A program made the position numbers and the translations under genes. DNA of 64,000 nucleotides from Rhizobium sp. CCGE531 (GTDB lineage: Bacteria > Pseudomonadota > Alphaproteobacteria > Rhizobiales > Rhizobiaceae). Shown here in pieces: positions 52,628-62,130 of this stretch (position 1 is the stretch's first letter; each line of letters starts with the position of its first letter). Where the stretch lies: positions 3,201,001 through 3,265,000 of the forward strand of contig NZ_CP032684.1 in the NCBI RefSeq assembly GCF_003627795.1, in the 5' to 3' direction. A model generated the notes under the pieces. It did not search any database. It worked only from the letters and a program-made list of their open reading frames with translations, and was not told where the DNA came from.

Positions 52628-53524
52628 ATGGGGAAAGCGAACCCGATAATGGCAATGACGACCTCCGTAAAGTTCCGCACTTCGAACCTCTCCTTGCGCG
52701 TTTCGAAGCGCGCCGCGGCGATGCCCGCCTTGGCGATACTTGCCGCAATCAGCCTTTCCAGTTGCCAGACCGCATCGACGGACAACGTGATCCGCATCGA
52801 CAAGGCGCAAGGTTCCTCGGAAAATATCGCTTCGCTGACTTCCGTCATCAATTCCAATCCACAGGATCCGGAAGGCTACAATGTTCGCGGCACGGCCTAT
52901 GGCCGCGGCGGTGATTTCAACCGCGCCCTTGGCGACTTCAACCAGGCGATCCAGCTCAATCCGAAGTTCTATCAGGCCTACGCCAACCGCGCGCTCATCT
53001 ACCGCAACATGGGCAAGTTGCCGGAAGCGGTCGCGGACTACAGCGCCGCCCTGCAGATCAACGGCAATTACGATGTCGCCTATATCGGCCGAGGCAATCT
53101 CTACCGCCAGTCCGGCCGCGACAACGACGCCTTCAACGACTATTCGAAGGCGATCAGCCTCGGCACCACCGATGGCCGTGCCTATAATGGCCGCGGCGTG
53201 ATCTTTCAGAAGCGCAATCAGCAGGACAAGGCGATCGACGACTTCTCGAAGGCCATCTCGCTGTCGCCGAACTCGCCGGAACCCTACAACAGCCGCGGCA
53301 TCTCCTATCTCGCGCAGAACGACGACGACAACGCCTTCGCCGATTTCAACCATGCCATCGATCTCAACAACAAGGTCGCCGAATCCTGGGCAAACCAGGC
53401 CTTCGTCTATGAGCGCAAAGGCGACAAGGCGAAAGCTCGCCGTTCCTTTCAGCATGCTGTCAATCTCGATCCGAACTACCAGCCGGCCAGGGACGGCCTG
53501 GCGCGTGTCGGCGCCGGCGCCTGA
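52628..53524 (+). CDS. TPR-repeat lipoprotein
   Basis: 298 residues from 52628; internal methionines at 52649 and 52655 are possible starts. A basic n-region and hydrophobic stretch end in the lipobox LSSC, so it is a likely outer-membrane or periplasmic lipoprotein. At least five tetratricopeptide repeats follow (for example GDFNQAIQLNPKFYQAYANR). It resembles NlpI-type scaffolds that regulate cell-wall hydrolases, which is inference. A strong terminator lies 31 bases downstream. Confidence 0.88.
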   Translation: MGKANPIMAMTTSVKFRTSNLSLRVSKRAAAMPALAILAAISLSSCQTASTDNVIRIDKAQGSSENIASLTSVINSNPQDPEGYNVRGTAYGRGGDFNRALGDFNQAIQLNPKFYQAYANRALIYRNMGKLPEAVADYSAALQINGNYDVAYIGRGNLYRQSGRDNDAFNDYSKAISLGTTDGRAYNGRGVIFQKRNQQDKAIDDFSKAISLSPNSPEPYNSRGISYLAQNDDDNAFADFNHAIDLNNKVAESWANQAFVYERKGDKAKARRSFQHAVNLDPNYQPARDGLARVGAGA

Positions 53525-53555
53525 TACGCGGGTCGCATCGCGATAAGGACATCGA

Positions 53556-53588
53556 GCCGCCGGCGATCCTTCGCCCGGCGGCTTTTTT
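53556..53588 (+). terminator. Terminator of the TPR lipoprotein gene
   Basis: An 8-bp perfect stem (53556-53563 with 53575-53582) extended by inner pairs, followed by six Ts. Confidence 0.88.
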
Positions 53589-53641
53589 GCGCTGTTGAAC
53601 GGCTAAGGCGCGTCGCGATCTTTGAGATTCGCTCGGTGCGC

Positions 53642-53749
53642 GTTACAGCGCCGCGCGTCTTTTAAGACGCGCCAAGGACGCTGTAACACTTTGAAATGCT
53701 GCATAATTTTTCCCTTAAATCGATTCCGATTTAAGGAATTATGCAGTAG
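53642..53749. repeat. Dispersed rhizobial palindromic repeat, about 108 bp
   Basis: Two modules. The first has GTTACAGCG/CGCTGTAAC (53642-53650 with 53679-53687) enclosing GCGCGTCTT/AAGACGCGC (53653-53661 with 53664-53672). The second has CTGCATAATT/AATTATGCAG (53699-53708 with 53737-53746) enclosing CTTAAATCG/CGATTTAAG (53714-53722 with 53727-53735). I recognise this as a frequent intergenic repeat of Rhizobium and Agrobacterium. With the terminator at 53556 it explains most of the 324-base gap. Confidence 0.8.
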
Positions 53750-53848
53750 GCTCTTGATTTTCCGCATGTCGTTATTGCAAAACCGCTGCACAGTTTTTGC
53801 GCGACATGCGTTAGTCTCGAAGCATTCCTATCCGAACGAGGCAGCGAC

Positions 53849-54919
53849 ATGCCCTCCCCTCAGAAGATCATCGTCATCGGCGCCGGCATCATCGGTGCAT
53901 CCATTGCCTGGCATCTCCAGCGCAAGGGCGCGTCCGTCACCGTGGTCGCGGAGCAGGCCGGCGGTGTGGCGACGCCGAATTCCTTCGCCTGGATCAATGC
54001 AAGCTGGGGCAATCCGGAATTCTATTTCCATTTCCGCCACCGCTCGATGAGCGAATGGTCAAGGCTTGCGGCGGAGCTTCCCAGCCTGCCGCTATCCTGG
54101 TGCGGCGGCCTGTGCTGGGATCTCCCGGAGGCAGAGCTGGACGCCTATGCGGCCCAGCATCACGGCTGGGGCTACGGCATACAGCCGGTCAACCGAGCCA
54201 CCAGCACGATGATCGAGCCGAATCTCGCCAATCCGCCGGACTATGCGATGCATGTCGCCGAAGAAGGCGCCGTCGAACCCGTTGCCGCAGCCGAGCTGCT
54301 CTTGAAAGATGCAACGCGGCGGGGCGCTGTCCTGTTGTCCGGCGTCGAAGTCAAACGCCTGCTGAAGCAGGGCGAGCGGATCATCGGCGTCGAAACGAGC
54401 GAAGAGGCGATGCGTGCCGACCACGTCGTTCTTGCCGCCGGCGCGGGCACGGCAGCGCTTGCGGCGTCGGCCGACATCCATGTGCCGCTGGAAGCGCCGC
54501 CAGGGCTCATCGTTCATTCCCGCCCCGCGCAAAAGCTGCTGAACGGTCTGGTGACGGCGCCGGAACTGCATCTGCGCCAGACGGCGGAAGGGCGGATCAT
54601 TGCCGGCGGCGACTTCGGCGGCACCGATCCCGGCGACAATCCACAGGCGGCTGCCCGCGAACTTTTCGCCAAGGTCAAAACAACCTTGAAAGGTGGCGAG
54701 GCGCTGGAGCTCGATTTCCAAACCGTCGGCTATCGTCCGACGCCTAAGGATGGCCTGCCCATTCTGGGCGGCGTCGATGGCGCGCCGGGCCTCTATCTCG
54801 CAGTGCTGCATTCGGGCGTCACGCTGGCGCCGCTCGTCGGCCTGCTTGCGGCCGAGACGATCGTCGACGGCAAAGACGACGATCAGCTTCTTCCCTTCCG
54901 CCTTTCACGCTTTGCCTGA
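53849..54919 (+). CDS. FAD-dependent amine/amino acid oxidoreductase (DAO family)
   Basis: 356 residues. The N-terminal FAD-binding motif is VIGAGIIGASIAWHLQRKGA. The mid-region GVEVKRLL and VVLAAGAGTAALA, and the C-terminal GYRPTPKDGLPILGG, place it in the D-amino acid oxidase/glycine oxidase-like group (pfam DAO). It oxidises an amine or amino acid, but the substrate is not evident. It is related in fold to soxB but not part of that operon, and stands alone behind a repeat. Confidence 0.85.
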   Translation: MPSPQKIIVIGAGIIGASIAWHLQRKGASVTVVAEQAGGVATPNSFAWINASWGNPEFYFHFRHRSMSEWSRLAAELPSLPLSWCGGLCWDLPEAELDAYAAQHHGWGYGIQPVNRATSTMIEPNLANPPDYAMHVAEEGAVEPVAAAELLLKDATRRGAVLLSGVEVKRLLKQGERIIGVETSEEAMRADHVVLAAGAGTAALAASADIHVPLEAPPGLIVHSRPAQKLLNGLVTAPELHLRQTAEGRIIAGGDFGGTDPGDNPQAAARELFAKVKTTLKGGEALELDFQTVGYRPTPKDGLPILGGVDGAPGLYLAVLHSGVTLAPLVGLLAAETIVDGKDDDQLLPFRLSRFA

Positions 54920-55146
54920 CCCTCCCCAAAAGCATGGGCGGCGCAACTCAGGGGATGCATCGCCACAGTCGTAAATACCCGAGATCGCTTATGATTTCGA
55001 AGCAATGACTTTTCAGATGTTGCAAGGCAATTTACCGAGCCCTAACATGGAGACTTCGAGAGCATGTAGCTCGGGACTGGGCATGGGGGCGCTTGGCATG
55101 ATGACCAAAACCATTCTTTTCGCGTTTGCCGGCGCTTTGGATCGTC

Positions 55147-56829
55147 ATGGAGGCACGATCGGTTGATCGCCCCATGAGGAAGCCGCATTTCCCGAAAGCG
55201 TCGATTGGGGCCTATCTGATCGCCATAGCCCTGGCGATTGCCTTGCCTATCCTGGCCTTCGTCGCCCTCCTTCTCGTCCAGCTCGAGAACAATGAACGCG
55301 ATGCGCTGAAAGGCGATACGGTTCAGGACGCCCAGGCTTTGGCACGCGTCGTCGACCGCCAGCTGCAGGACATGGCGACGACGTTGCGGTTGCTGTCCTC
55401 CTCGCCTGAACTCGAGCGCAACGATATCGCCACTTTCTTCGCCCGGACGGAGACGGTCCTGCGCACTGATTCCCTCTTCGTCCTGCTCATGGAAAAGGAT
55501 GGCCAGCTGAGATTGAATACCCGCTGGCCGTTCGGCAAACCGCTCGGCAAGACCGGCAATATAGCAGCACTGCAATCGGCGCTGACCTCCGGACGAATCG
55601 AGGCATCCGATGTTTTCATCGGTACGAATGCCCGCCGCTGGGTCTATAACGTCACCCTTCCGCTCGAACATTCCCCGGCCGGAGCCGCCTTGGCGGTAAC
55701 CCAGGATGCGGACGAACTCGCCAAGCTCGTGACCACGGAAGCTTTGCCGCCCGGCTGGTCGGCTGCCGTGTTGGATAAATCCGGCCATGTCGTCGCCGCC
55801 GGCGGCCCGACGACGCTCGCGCCGGGCGACGCATTCAAAAAGGATATTCTACCGAAGTTGATCGCATCCAGCGGCGTTTACCAGGATGAGAAGATCCTGC
55901 CGAACGCGGTGCTCGGCTATGCGCAAATTTCCGGCTGGTCCTGGAAGGCCGTCGTCTGGGGACCGATCGCATCGGCGCAGGCCTCGCTGATGAGCACCTG
56001 GCGCTTTCTGATCTATGGCGGCGTGACGCTGCTGTTGATCGCGCTGATTGCCGTCTATGCGCTGGCGCGGCAAGTGCGCATCACCATTCAAAGCATTGCC
56101 GACATGGCCGACCGCATGGGCCGGGGCGAGATCGTATCGCCGGTCGACACCAGCGTCATCGAGGCGAACCAGGTGGCCGTGGCGCTTTCCAACGCATCCT
56201 TCGACCGCAGCGTCACGGAAGATCGGCTGCATTTCGTCATGCACGAACTCGTTCACCGCACCAAGAATCTGCTGGCGCTGGCCCAGGCGATGACCCGGCA
56301 GCTCGCACGGCAGACCGACAGCGTCGACAGCTTCCAGCGCGCCGTCGCCGACCGGCTGGAAGGGTTGGCGCGTTCGATCGAGGTCCTGACCAGCGAACAA
56401 TGGTCCGGTGTTTCGCTGCGCCGCGTGATCGACATCCATCTTGCGACCTTCCTGCAGGGACCGCAGCAGCTCGATGTCCTCGGCAACGATTTCCTATTAA
56501 AACCGGAGGCGGTGCAGAATCTCGGCCTGGTTCTGCATGAGCTCGCGACCAATTCTGTGAAATACGGGGCGCTTTCGGCTCCCGAAGGCAAGATCACCAT
56601 CGAATGGACGACAGAGGTCGGCGAAAGCGGACCGATGATCCGCTTCGTATGGACGGAAAGCGGCGGCCCCCCGGTCAATCCGCCAAAGGAAACCGGCTTC
56701 GGCACCACCGTGACGAAAACGCACGCCGCTGCGTCCTTCAGCGGTAGCGTCGAGGTCGATTTTCGCCCAACCGGCCTTGTCTGGATATTGATCGCCCTGC
56801 GCGGCACGATGGAGCGCGAGCGGAGCTAG
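55147..56829 (+). CDS. Sensor histidine kinase, HWE family
   Basis: About 560 residues from the ATG at 55147; an ATG at 55174 and a TTG at 55126 are also in frame, and no start has a good ribosome site. Two membrane spans (about 20-42 and 285-308) flank a periplasmic sensor of some 240 residues, Cache-like by position. After a HAMP-like linker comes the H-box MHELVHRTKNLLALAQ, then LHELATNSVKYGAL (N-box). The WTESGGPP segment supplies the W-x-E of HWE kinases. No response regulator gene lies beside it, so its partner is elsewhere. In rhizobia such kinases often feed the PhyR general stress response. Confidence 0.9.
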   Translation: MEARSVDRPMRKPHFPKASIGAYLIAIALAIALPILAFVALLLVQLENNERDALKGDTVQDAQALARVVDRQLQDMATTLRLLSSSPELERNDIATFFARTETVLRTDSLFVLLMEKDGQLRLNTRWPFGKPLGKTGNIAALQSALTSGRIEASDVFIGTNARRWVYNVTLPLEHSPAGAALAVTQDADELAKLVTTEALPPGWSAAVLDKSGHVVAAGGPTTLAPGDAFKKDILPKLIASSGVYQDEKILPNAVLGYAQISGWSWKAVVWGPIASAQASLMSTWRFLIYGGVTLLLIALIAVYALARQVRITIQSIADMADRMGRGEIVSPVDTSVIEANQVAVALSNASFDRSVTEDRLHFVMHELVHRTKNLLALAQAMTRQLARQTDSVDSFQRAVADRLEGLARSIEVLTSEQWSGVSLRRVIDIHLATFLQGPQQLDVLGNDFLLKPEAVQNLGLVLHELATNSVKYGALSAPEGKITIEWTTEVGESGPMIRFVWTESGGPPVNPPKETGFGTTVTKTHAAASFSGSVEVDFRPTGLVWILIALRGTMERERS

Positions 56830-56931
56830 AGCAGTTCCAGGAAAAGTGCGCGGCGGTTTTTCGTCCGGAATGCGTAGAAAAACAAGAAGATAAGGCGTTT
56901 TCGCGATTCGAAGAAAAGCGGAAATGCTCTA
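56827..56931. repeat. Rhizobial mosaic palindromic element, copy 3 with extra module
   Basis: Bounded by TAGAGCA (56827-56833) and TGCTCTA (56925-56931). Bases 56831-56873 match the unit at 14038-14081 at 38 of 44 positions. A second module with a TTTTCGCGATTCGAAGAAAA-like stem follows. It overlaps the kinase stop codon and lies 5 bases from the sigma factor stop. Confidence 0.78.
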
Positions 56932-56935
56932 ATAC

Positions 56936-58192
56936 CTATGGCTGGATGACGGGAGTATCGGCACGAGCAAGCAACAGGGCTCGCTCTTTTTCATTGTTGG
57001 TCAATTCGGCGGCGCGGCGGAATTCCGCGCGGGCTTCGGCCGTTCGTCCCAATTTCGCCAGAAGATCGCCCCGCACTGTCGGCAATAGATGCGATTCCTT
57101 CAGGCGCGGCTCATCTCTCAGAGCATGGACGATAGCAAGACCTTGGGCGGCACCGAAGGCCATGCCGACGGCAACCGCTCGGTTGATTTCGACGATCGGC
57201 GACGGCGCCGCAAGGGCCAGCGCTTGGTAGTAGGCCGCGATGGCAATCCAGTCGGTATCGGCGGCCGTCACGGCCCGGGAATGACAAGCCGCAATCATCG
57301 CCTGTAGCAGATAAGGACCAGGCATCGACGTCAGGACCATGGCGCGGCCCAGACAGTCGAGACCGCTCCGGATCAGCGACCAGTTCCATCGGCTACGGTC
57401 CTGGTCGAGCAGCAGGATCGGATTGCCCGTCCCGTCAACGCGAGTGGCAAAGCGCGAGGCATGCAATTCCATAAGGGACAGAAGTCCCAGCACTTCAGGC
57501 TCTTCCGGCATCAGCGCCGCCAGCGAACGGCCAAGGCGCAATGCCTCGCCGCACAAATCGGCACGCAGCCAATGCGGCCCTTCCGTTGCCACATAACCTT
57601 CGTTGAAGAGCAGATAGACCACTTCCAGCACGGCGGCGAGACGCTCCCGACGCTCCGCGCCGCGCGGCGTCTCGAATGCTATGGCGGCATCGCGTAAGGT
57701 TCGCTTGGCGCGCACGATGCGTTGGGCGATGGTGGCTTCGGGCAGCAGGAACGCGCGACCGATCTCCGGCGTAGACAGCCCGCCCAGCAGTCGCAGGGCA
57801 AGCGCGGCCCGTTGCTCGGTGGGCAGCACCGGATGGCAGGCGGTGAAGATCAGTCGCAGCAGGTCGTCATCTATATCTTCATCGAGCGCCGCCTCGATAT
57901 CCGGTATTCCGCGTTCAAGTTCGGCAAAGTCGATAACCAGTTCGCGATGTTTGCCGTCGATCAGCGTTGTGCGGCGCAGCCTGTCGAGTGCCCTGTTCTT
58001 GGCGACTTGCGTCAGCCAGGCGGCCGGGTTGCGCGGAACGCCATCGCGAGGCCAGCGTTCGAGGGCCAGCACAAAGGCGTCCTGCGCAATCTCCTCGGCC
58101 AGGCCGACGTCGCGCAGCAAGCGGTTCAGCCTGGCGGCGAGCTTTGGCTGCTCGATCCGCCAGACCGCTTCGATGGTACCTGACGTGGTCAC
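56936..58192 (-). CDS. ECF sigma factor, ECF42 type with C-terminal TPR-like extension
   Basis: 418 residues. Sigma region 2 (VGLAEEIAQDAFVLALERWP) and region 4 (GLSTPEIGRAFLLPEATIAQRI) occupy the first 180 residues. A long helical C-terminal extension of about 230 residues contains DCLGRAMVL-type and EINRAVAVGMAFG repeats. This architecture and the adjacent DGPF gene define the ECF42 group, which has no anti-sigma factor; the extension is thought to control activity. The start overlaps the DGPF gene by 4 bases, so the two are co-transcribed. Confidence 0.92.
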   Translation of the reverse strand: MTTSGTIEAVWRIEQPKLAARLNRLLRDVGLAEEIAQDAFVLALERWPRDGVPRNPAAWLTQVAKNRALDRLRRTTLIDGKHRELVIDFAELERGIPDIEAALDEDIDDDLLRLIFTACHPVLPTEQRAALALRLLGGLSTPEIGRAFLLPEATIAQRIVRAKRTLRDAAIAFETPRGAERRERLAAVLEVVYLLFNEGYVATEGPHWLRADLCGEALRLGRSLAALMPEEPEVLGLLSLMELHASRFATRVDGTGNPILLLDQDRSRWNWSLIRSGLDCLGRAMVLTSMPGPYLLQAMIAACHSRAVTAADTDWIAIAAYYQALALAAPSPIVEINRAVAVGMAFGAAQGLAIVHALRDEPRLKESHLLPTVRGDLLAKLGRTAEARAEFRRAAELTNNEKERALLLARADTPVIQP

Positions 58193-58593
58193 CCCTTCAG
58201 CTCATCGAAGCCTTCAGCCGCCTTCTGCACATCCTCCGGAAATTCGCTCATCTCGAAGATGCGGCGAACCTCGATGACGTCACTTTCCGATGCCGGGCAA
58301 CGGCGCGCCCACTCGATGGCCTCGTCGCGCGAACGCACGTCAATGACCCAATAGCCGCCCAGCACTTCTTTGACTTCGGCGAACGGGCCGTCGACGACAG
58401 CAGGCTTTCCACCCTTGAAGCTCACGCGAGCTCCGGAGGACGGCGGATGCAGCCCGTCGAGCGCCAGAAGCACGCCGGCCTTCTTCAGCTCCTCATTGTA
58501 TTTCATCATCGCCTCGACCGCCTCCGCACTCGGCATGGTGTCGGGAGTAGCGGAAGCGTAGCCGCCGGGGATCATCAGCATCATGAATCGCAT
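58189..58593 (-). CDS. YCII-related DGPF-domain protein
   Basis: 134 residues from the ATG at 58593 (MRFMMLMIPGG), with AAGGAGA upstream. The family motif DGPFAEVKE is present, followed by LGGYWVIDVRSRDEAIEWA. DGPF proteins are small ferredoxin-like-fold proteins and are the usual target and partner of ECF42 sigma factors; the biochemical role is unknown. It is the first gene of the two-gene operon. Confidence 0.93.
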   Translation of the reverse strand: MRFMMLMIPGGYASATPDTMPSAEAVEAMMKYNEELKKAGVLLALDGLHPPSSGARVSFKGGKPAVVDGPFAEVKEVLGGYWVIDVRSRDEAIEWARRCPASESDVIEVRRIFEMSEFPEDVQKAAEGFDELKG

Positions 58594-58627
58594 GGGTCTT
58601 TCTCCTTGGTTGGTTAGAACATACCAC

Positions 58628-58656
58628 ACGACGAACCAGGCACCGCGAAATCGACG
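58628..58656 (-). promoter_or_regulatory. Putative ECF42-dependent promoter
   Basis: Minus strand: CGTCGA (58651-58656), 17 bases, CGTCGT (58628-58633), 35 bases before the DGPF start. Reported ECF42 promoters have a TGTCGA-like -35 and a CGTC-like -10 box, so this suggests autoregulation. Confidence 0.5.
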
Positions 58657-58826
58657 GGAGTTCGAAAATAAATTCATTTTCTTTTGCGGGGCGCGCAGGA
58701 ATAAGGCAGACGTGAAACTTGGATACGCAGCAACACTCACCTCGACCATCTTCCGGTCAAGGAGGCTTGTCGATCCGACTTCAAATTCAGCCGAACTTCG
58801 ATCGAATGGGTGGGACGTTTCGACGT

Positions 58827-60224
58827 CTACTCGTTCATCGCCTTGACGATCTCCTCGGTCACCTTCTTGGCGTCCCCAAGCAGCATCATAGTGCCGTCCT
58901 TGTAGAACAGCGTGTTGTCGATGCCGGCATAGCCGGAGCCGAGGGATCGCTTGACGAAGAGGCAGGTCTTGGCCTTGTCGACATCGAGGATCGGCATGCC
59001 GTAGATGGGCGAGGTCTTGTCGTCGCGCGCCGCCGGATTGGTGACGTCGTTCGCACCGATGACATAGGCGACATCGGCCTGGGCGAATTCCGAATTGATA
59101 TCCTCGAGCTCGAACACCTCGTCATAGGGCACATTGGCCTCGGCCAGCAGCACGTTCATATGGCCGGGCATGCGGCCGGCAACCGGATGGATGGCATATT
59201 TCACCTCGACGCCGTGCGCCTTCAGCCTATCCGCCATTTCGCGCAGCGCATGCTGGGCCTGTGCAACCGCCATGCCGTAGCCTGGCACGATGATGACCTT
59301 GGAGGCGTTCGCCATCAGATAGGCGGCATCCTCGGCCGAACCGAGCTTCACGGTCTTGTCGGAATTATCGGCCCCGCCCCCCGTCGTTTCGCCGCCGAAG
59401 CCGCCGAGAATGACCGAGATGAAGGAGCGGTTCATGCCCTTGCACATGATGTAGGACAGGATCGCGCCCGAGGATCCGACAAGCGCGCCGGTGATGATCA
59501 GCGCCAGGTTGCCGAGCGTGAAGCCGATGCCGGCGGCTGCCCATCCCGAATAGGAATTCAGCATCGACACGACGACGGGCATATCGGCGCCGCCGATCGG
59601 CACGATCAAAAGCACGCCGAGCGCCAGCGACAGCAGCACAACGGCCCAGAAGGCGAAATGGCTCTCGCTTGACGCCAGGCTGATGATGAAAAACACGATC
59701 AGGACAAGCAGGGCGGCATTGATGATGTGCCGGTTCGGCAGGAGGACCGGCTTACCGGACATGCGCCCATCCAATTTCAGGAAAGCGATGATCGAGCCGG
59801 TGAAGGTCAAGGCACCGATGGCGACGCCGATCGCCATTTCGATGCGGGCTTCCGTATGGATGTGGCCGATTTCGCCGATGCCGAAGGAAGACGGCGTATA
59901 GAGCGCCGAAGCGGCCACGAGGACGGCGGCCAGGCCGACCAGCGAATGGAAACCGGCCACGAGCTGCGGCATCGACGTCATCGGAATGACGCGGGCGATA
60001 TAGGCGCCGGCCCCGCCGCCGATGGCAAGGCCGAGAACGATCAGCACGAAGCCGCCGAAGGATGGCGTCGCCAGCACCAGCGTGGTGACGATGGCAATGC
60101 CCATGCCGATCATGCCGTAGAGATTGCCGCGCCGGCTGGTTGCCGGATGCGACAGGCCGCGCAGCGCCAGGATGAACAGGACGCCGGAAACGAGATAGAG
60201 GAAAGCCGCGATATTGCTCAGCAT
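58827..60224 (-). CDS. pntB: NAD(P) transhydrogenase beta subunit
   Basis: 465 residues from the ATG at 60224, with AGGTGAGGG upstream. It has eight or nine membrane spans and a C-terminal NADP(H)-binding domain III (VIIVPGYGMAVAQAQHAL, then HPVAGRMPGHMNVLLAEA). With PntAA and PntAB it couples the proton gradient to hydride transfer from NADH to NADP+. It is the last gene of the operon. Confidence 0.97.
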   Translation of the reverse strand: MLSNIAAFLYLVSGVLFILALRGLSHPATSRRGNLYGMIGMGIAIVTTLVLATPSFGGFVLIVLGLAIGGGAGAYIARVIPMTSMPQLVAGFHSLVGLAAVLVAASALYTPSSFGIGEIGHIHTEARIEMAIGVAIGALTFTGSIIAFLKLDGRMSGKPVLLPNRHIINAALLVLIVFFIISLASSESHFAFWAVVLLSLALGVLLIVPIGGADMPVVVSMLNSYSGWAAAGIGFTLGNLALIITGALVGSSGAILSYIMCKGMNRSFISVILGGFGGETTGGGADNSDKTVKLGSAEDAAYLMANASKVIIVPGYGMAVAQAQHALREMADRLKAHGVEVKYAIHPVAGRMPGHMNVLLAEANVPYDEVFELEDINSEFAQADVAYVIGANDVTNPAARDDKTSPIYGMPILDVDKAKTCLFVKRSLGSGYAGIDNTLFYKDGTMMLLGDAKKVTEEIVKAMNE

Positions 60225-60231
60225 GCCGCCC

Positions 60232-60630
60232 TCACCTGTCCTTCTTTTTGTACATCGCCAGCATGCGCTGGGTGACAAGGAAACCGCCGACGATATTGAC
60301 CGACACGAGCACCAGCGCCACAAAGCCGAAGCCCGTGGCCAGGCCGCTCGCCGAGATGCCGACGGCCAGCAATGCGCCAACAACGATGACCGAGGAGATG
60401 GCATTCGTCACCGCCATCAGCGGCGTGTGCAGGGCCGGCGTCACCGACCAGACGACGTAATAGCCGACGAAGATTGCCAGCACGAAGATCGCAAGCTGAA
60501 AGACGAAGGGATCGACCGCCCCGCCGGTTGCGGCGCTGGCGACCTGCGGTGCCTGCGCGGCGGCGGTCCTGACCGCGGTAACGGCATCATTCAGTTGCTG
60601 GAGTGCCTGGTCCATTGCTTGGCTGGCCAT
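60232..60630 (-). CDS. pntAB: NAD(P) transhydrogenase alpha subunit part 2 (membrane)
   Basis: 132 residues from the ATG at 60630. An N-terminal polar and alanine-rich segment is followed by three to four membrane spans (FQLAIFVLAIFVGYYVVW, TPLMAVTNAISSVIVVGALL, GFVALVLVSVNIVGGFLV). In alphaproteobacteria the alpha subunit is split in two, unlike E. coli. It begins 1 base after the pntAA stop and lies 7 bases before pntB. Confidence 0.94.
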   Translation of the reverse strand: MASQAMDQALQQLNDAVTAVRTAAAQAPQVASAATGGAVDPFVFQLAIFVLAIFVGYYVVWSVTPALHTPLMAVTNAISSVIVVGALLAVGISASGLATGFGFVALVLVSVNIVGGFLVTQRMLAMYKKKDR

Positions 60631-60631
60631 C

Positions 60632-61804
60632 TCAGAGATCTCCCTTGTTGACCGTCGGCTGGTCGGGATCGACGAAACTCGGGTGCACGACTTCGCCGTC
60701 ATCGGTCAGCATCGTCGCCTTGATCAGTTCGTCGGCGCGGTTGAGGCCGAGGCTCTTGCTATCCTTGTCGACCATCGTTTCCAGGAAGGTGACGAGGTTC
60801 TTGGCATAGAGGGCCGAAGCGCTGGCCGCGATCCGGCCGGCCATATTGGGATAGCCGATCACTCGAACGCCTTCGACTTCGGCGACCTTGCCATATTCGG
60901 CACCCTCGATATTGCCGCCACGCTCGACCGCGAGGTCGACGGCAACCGCGCCCGGGCGCATCGCCTTCAGCATGTCGCGGCTGACGAGCCGCGGCGCGGG
61001 GCGACCGGGGATCAGCGCCGTCGTGATGATGATATCCTGCTTGGCGATATGATCGGCGACGAGAACAGCCTGCTTGGCCTGATATTCCCTGGACATTTCC
61101 TTGGCATAGCCGCCGGCGGTCTCCGCCGCCCTGAACTCTTCATCCTCGACGGCGATGAATTTCGCGCCGAGCGAGGCCACCTGTTCCTTCGCAGCCGGCC
61201 GCACGTCCGTCGCCGATACCAACGCGCCCAAACGCCGCGCCGTGGCAATCGCCTGCAGGCCGGCGACGCCGGCACCCATGACGAACACCTTTGCCGCCGG
61301 CACCGTGCCCGCCGCCGTCATCATCATCGGAAGCGCCCGATCGTAGACGGCCGCGGCCTCGATGACAGCCTGATAACCGGCGAGATTGGCTTGCGACGAC
61401 AGCACGTCCATCGACTGCGCCCTGGTGATGCGCGGCATCAACTCCATGGCGAAACTCGTGAGCCCCGCGCGCGCCATCTCGGCAAGCGCTGCCTCGTTGC
61501 CATAGGGATCCATGATGGCGATGATGATCGCGCCGCTCTTGTAGCCGGCGATTTCCTTGGTCGTCGGACGCCTGACCTTGAGGATGACATCCGCCGCCTT
61601 CGCATCCTTGATGGAGCCGATCCGCGCGCCGACGACTTCGTATTCCACGTCCGGAATGCGCGATGAAGCCCCCGCGCAAGCTTCGATCACGACATCGAAG
61701 CCGAGCCCCCTCATCTTCTTCACCGTCTCCACGGAGGCTGCAACACGCGTCTCTTCCGTCACGCTTTCCTTGGCCACGAAAACCAGATTGCTCAACAGCA
61801 CCAC
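60632..61804 (-). CDS. pntAA: NAD(P) transhydrogenase alpha subunit part 1 (NAD-binding)
   Basis: 390 residues with a GTG start at 61804; internal GTGs are possible. Soluble domain I binds NAD(H), with AKVFVMGAGVAGLQAIATAR as the Rossmann motif and MPRITRAQSMDVLSSQAN as the conserved RQD-loop region. RVAASVETVKKM is the family's usual N-terminus. It is the first gene of pntAA-pntAB-pntB. Confidence 0.95.
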   Translation of the reverse strand: MVLLSNLVFVAKESVTEETRVAASVETVKKMRGLGFDVVIEACAGASSRIPDVEYEVVGARIGSIKDAKAADVILKVRRPTTKEIAGYKSGAIIIAIMDPYGNEAALAEMARAGLTSFAMELMPRITRAQSMDVLSSQANLAGYQAVIEAAAVYDRALPMMMTAAGTVPAAKVFVMGAGVAGLQAIATARRLGALVSATDVRPAAKEQVASLGAKFIAVEDEEFRAAETAGGYAKEMSREYQAKQAVLVADHIAKQDIIITTALIPGRPAPRLVSRDMLKAMRPGAVAVDLAVERGGNIEGAEYGKVAEVEGVRVIGYPNMAGRIAASASALYAKNLVTFLETMVDKDSKSLGLNRADELIKATMLTDDGEVVHPSFVDPDQPTVNKGDL

Positions 61805-61905
61805 CCCACATCAAACCGCAGCCCTGCTGGATGCAGCAGCGCAAACACCTGCGAAATCAGGTCATAATTTTCAGCAAAGGCGCGGGCCGGACGGCCCCGC
61901 TTCGG

Positions 61906-62130
61906 TCAACGCGACAATAGGAAGCCGAAGAACGAGAGAACGACGAAAATGATGAAGCCGCCCAGCAGACCGGCATGACCGAAAAAACCCGCCGCCATCG
62001 CAATCAGCAAGGCAGCGACGAACGCCGATCCCAGCCTGGCCACGAACAGGAACCCATTATAGGTTTTCTGATGCTCCCTGTAGTCCATGGCGGCGCCTGT
62101 TTCGACGGGTCCGGTATGATGTTCGGCCAT
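61906..62130 (-). CDS. aa3-type cytochrome c oxidase subunit IV family protein
   Basis: 74 residues. An N-terminal MDYREHQKTYNGFL block is characteristic of the bacterial aa3 oxidase subunit IV family (PF07835). Two closely spaced hydrophobic segments follow (FVAALLIAMAAGFFG and GFIIFVVLSFFGFLL). It lies 101 bases upstream of pntAA on the same strand, so it may share transcription with the transhydrogenase; no other oxidase gene is in the window. Confidence 0.85.
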   Translation of the reverse strand: MAEHHTGPVETGAAMDYREHQKTYNGFLFVARLGSAFVAALLIAMAAGFFGHAGLLGGFIIFVVLSFFGFLLSR

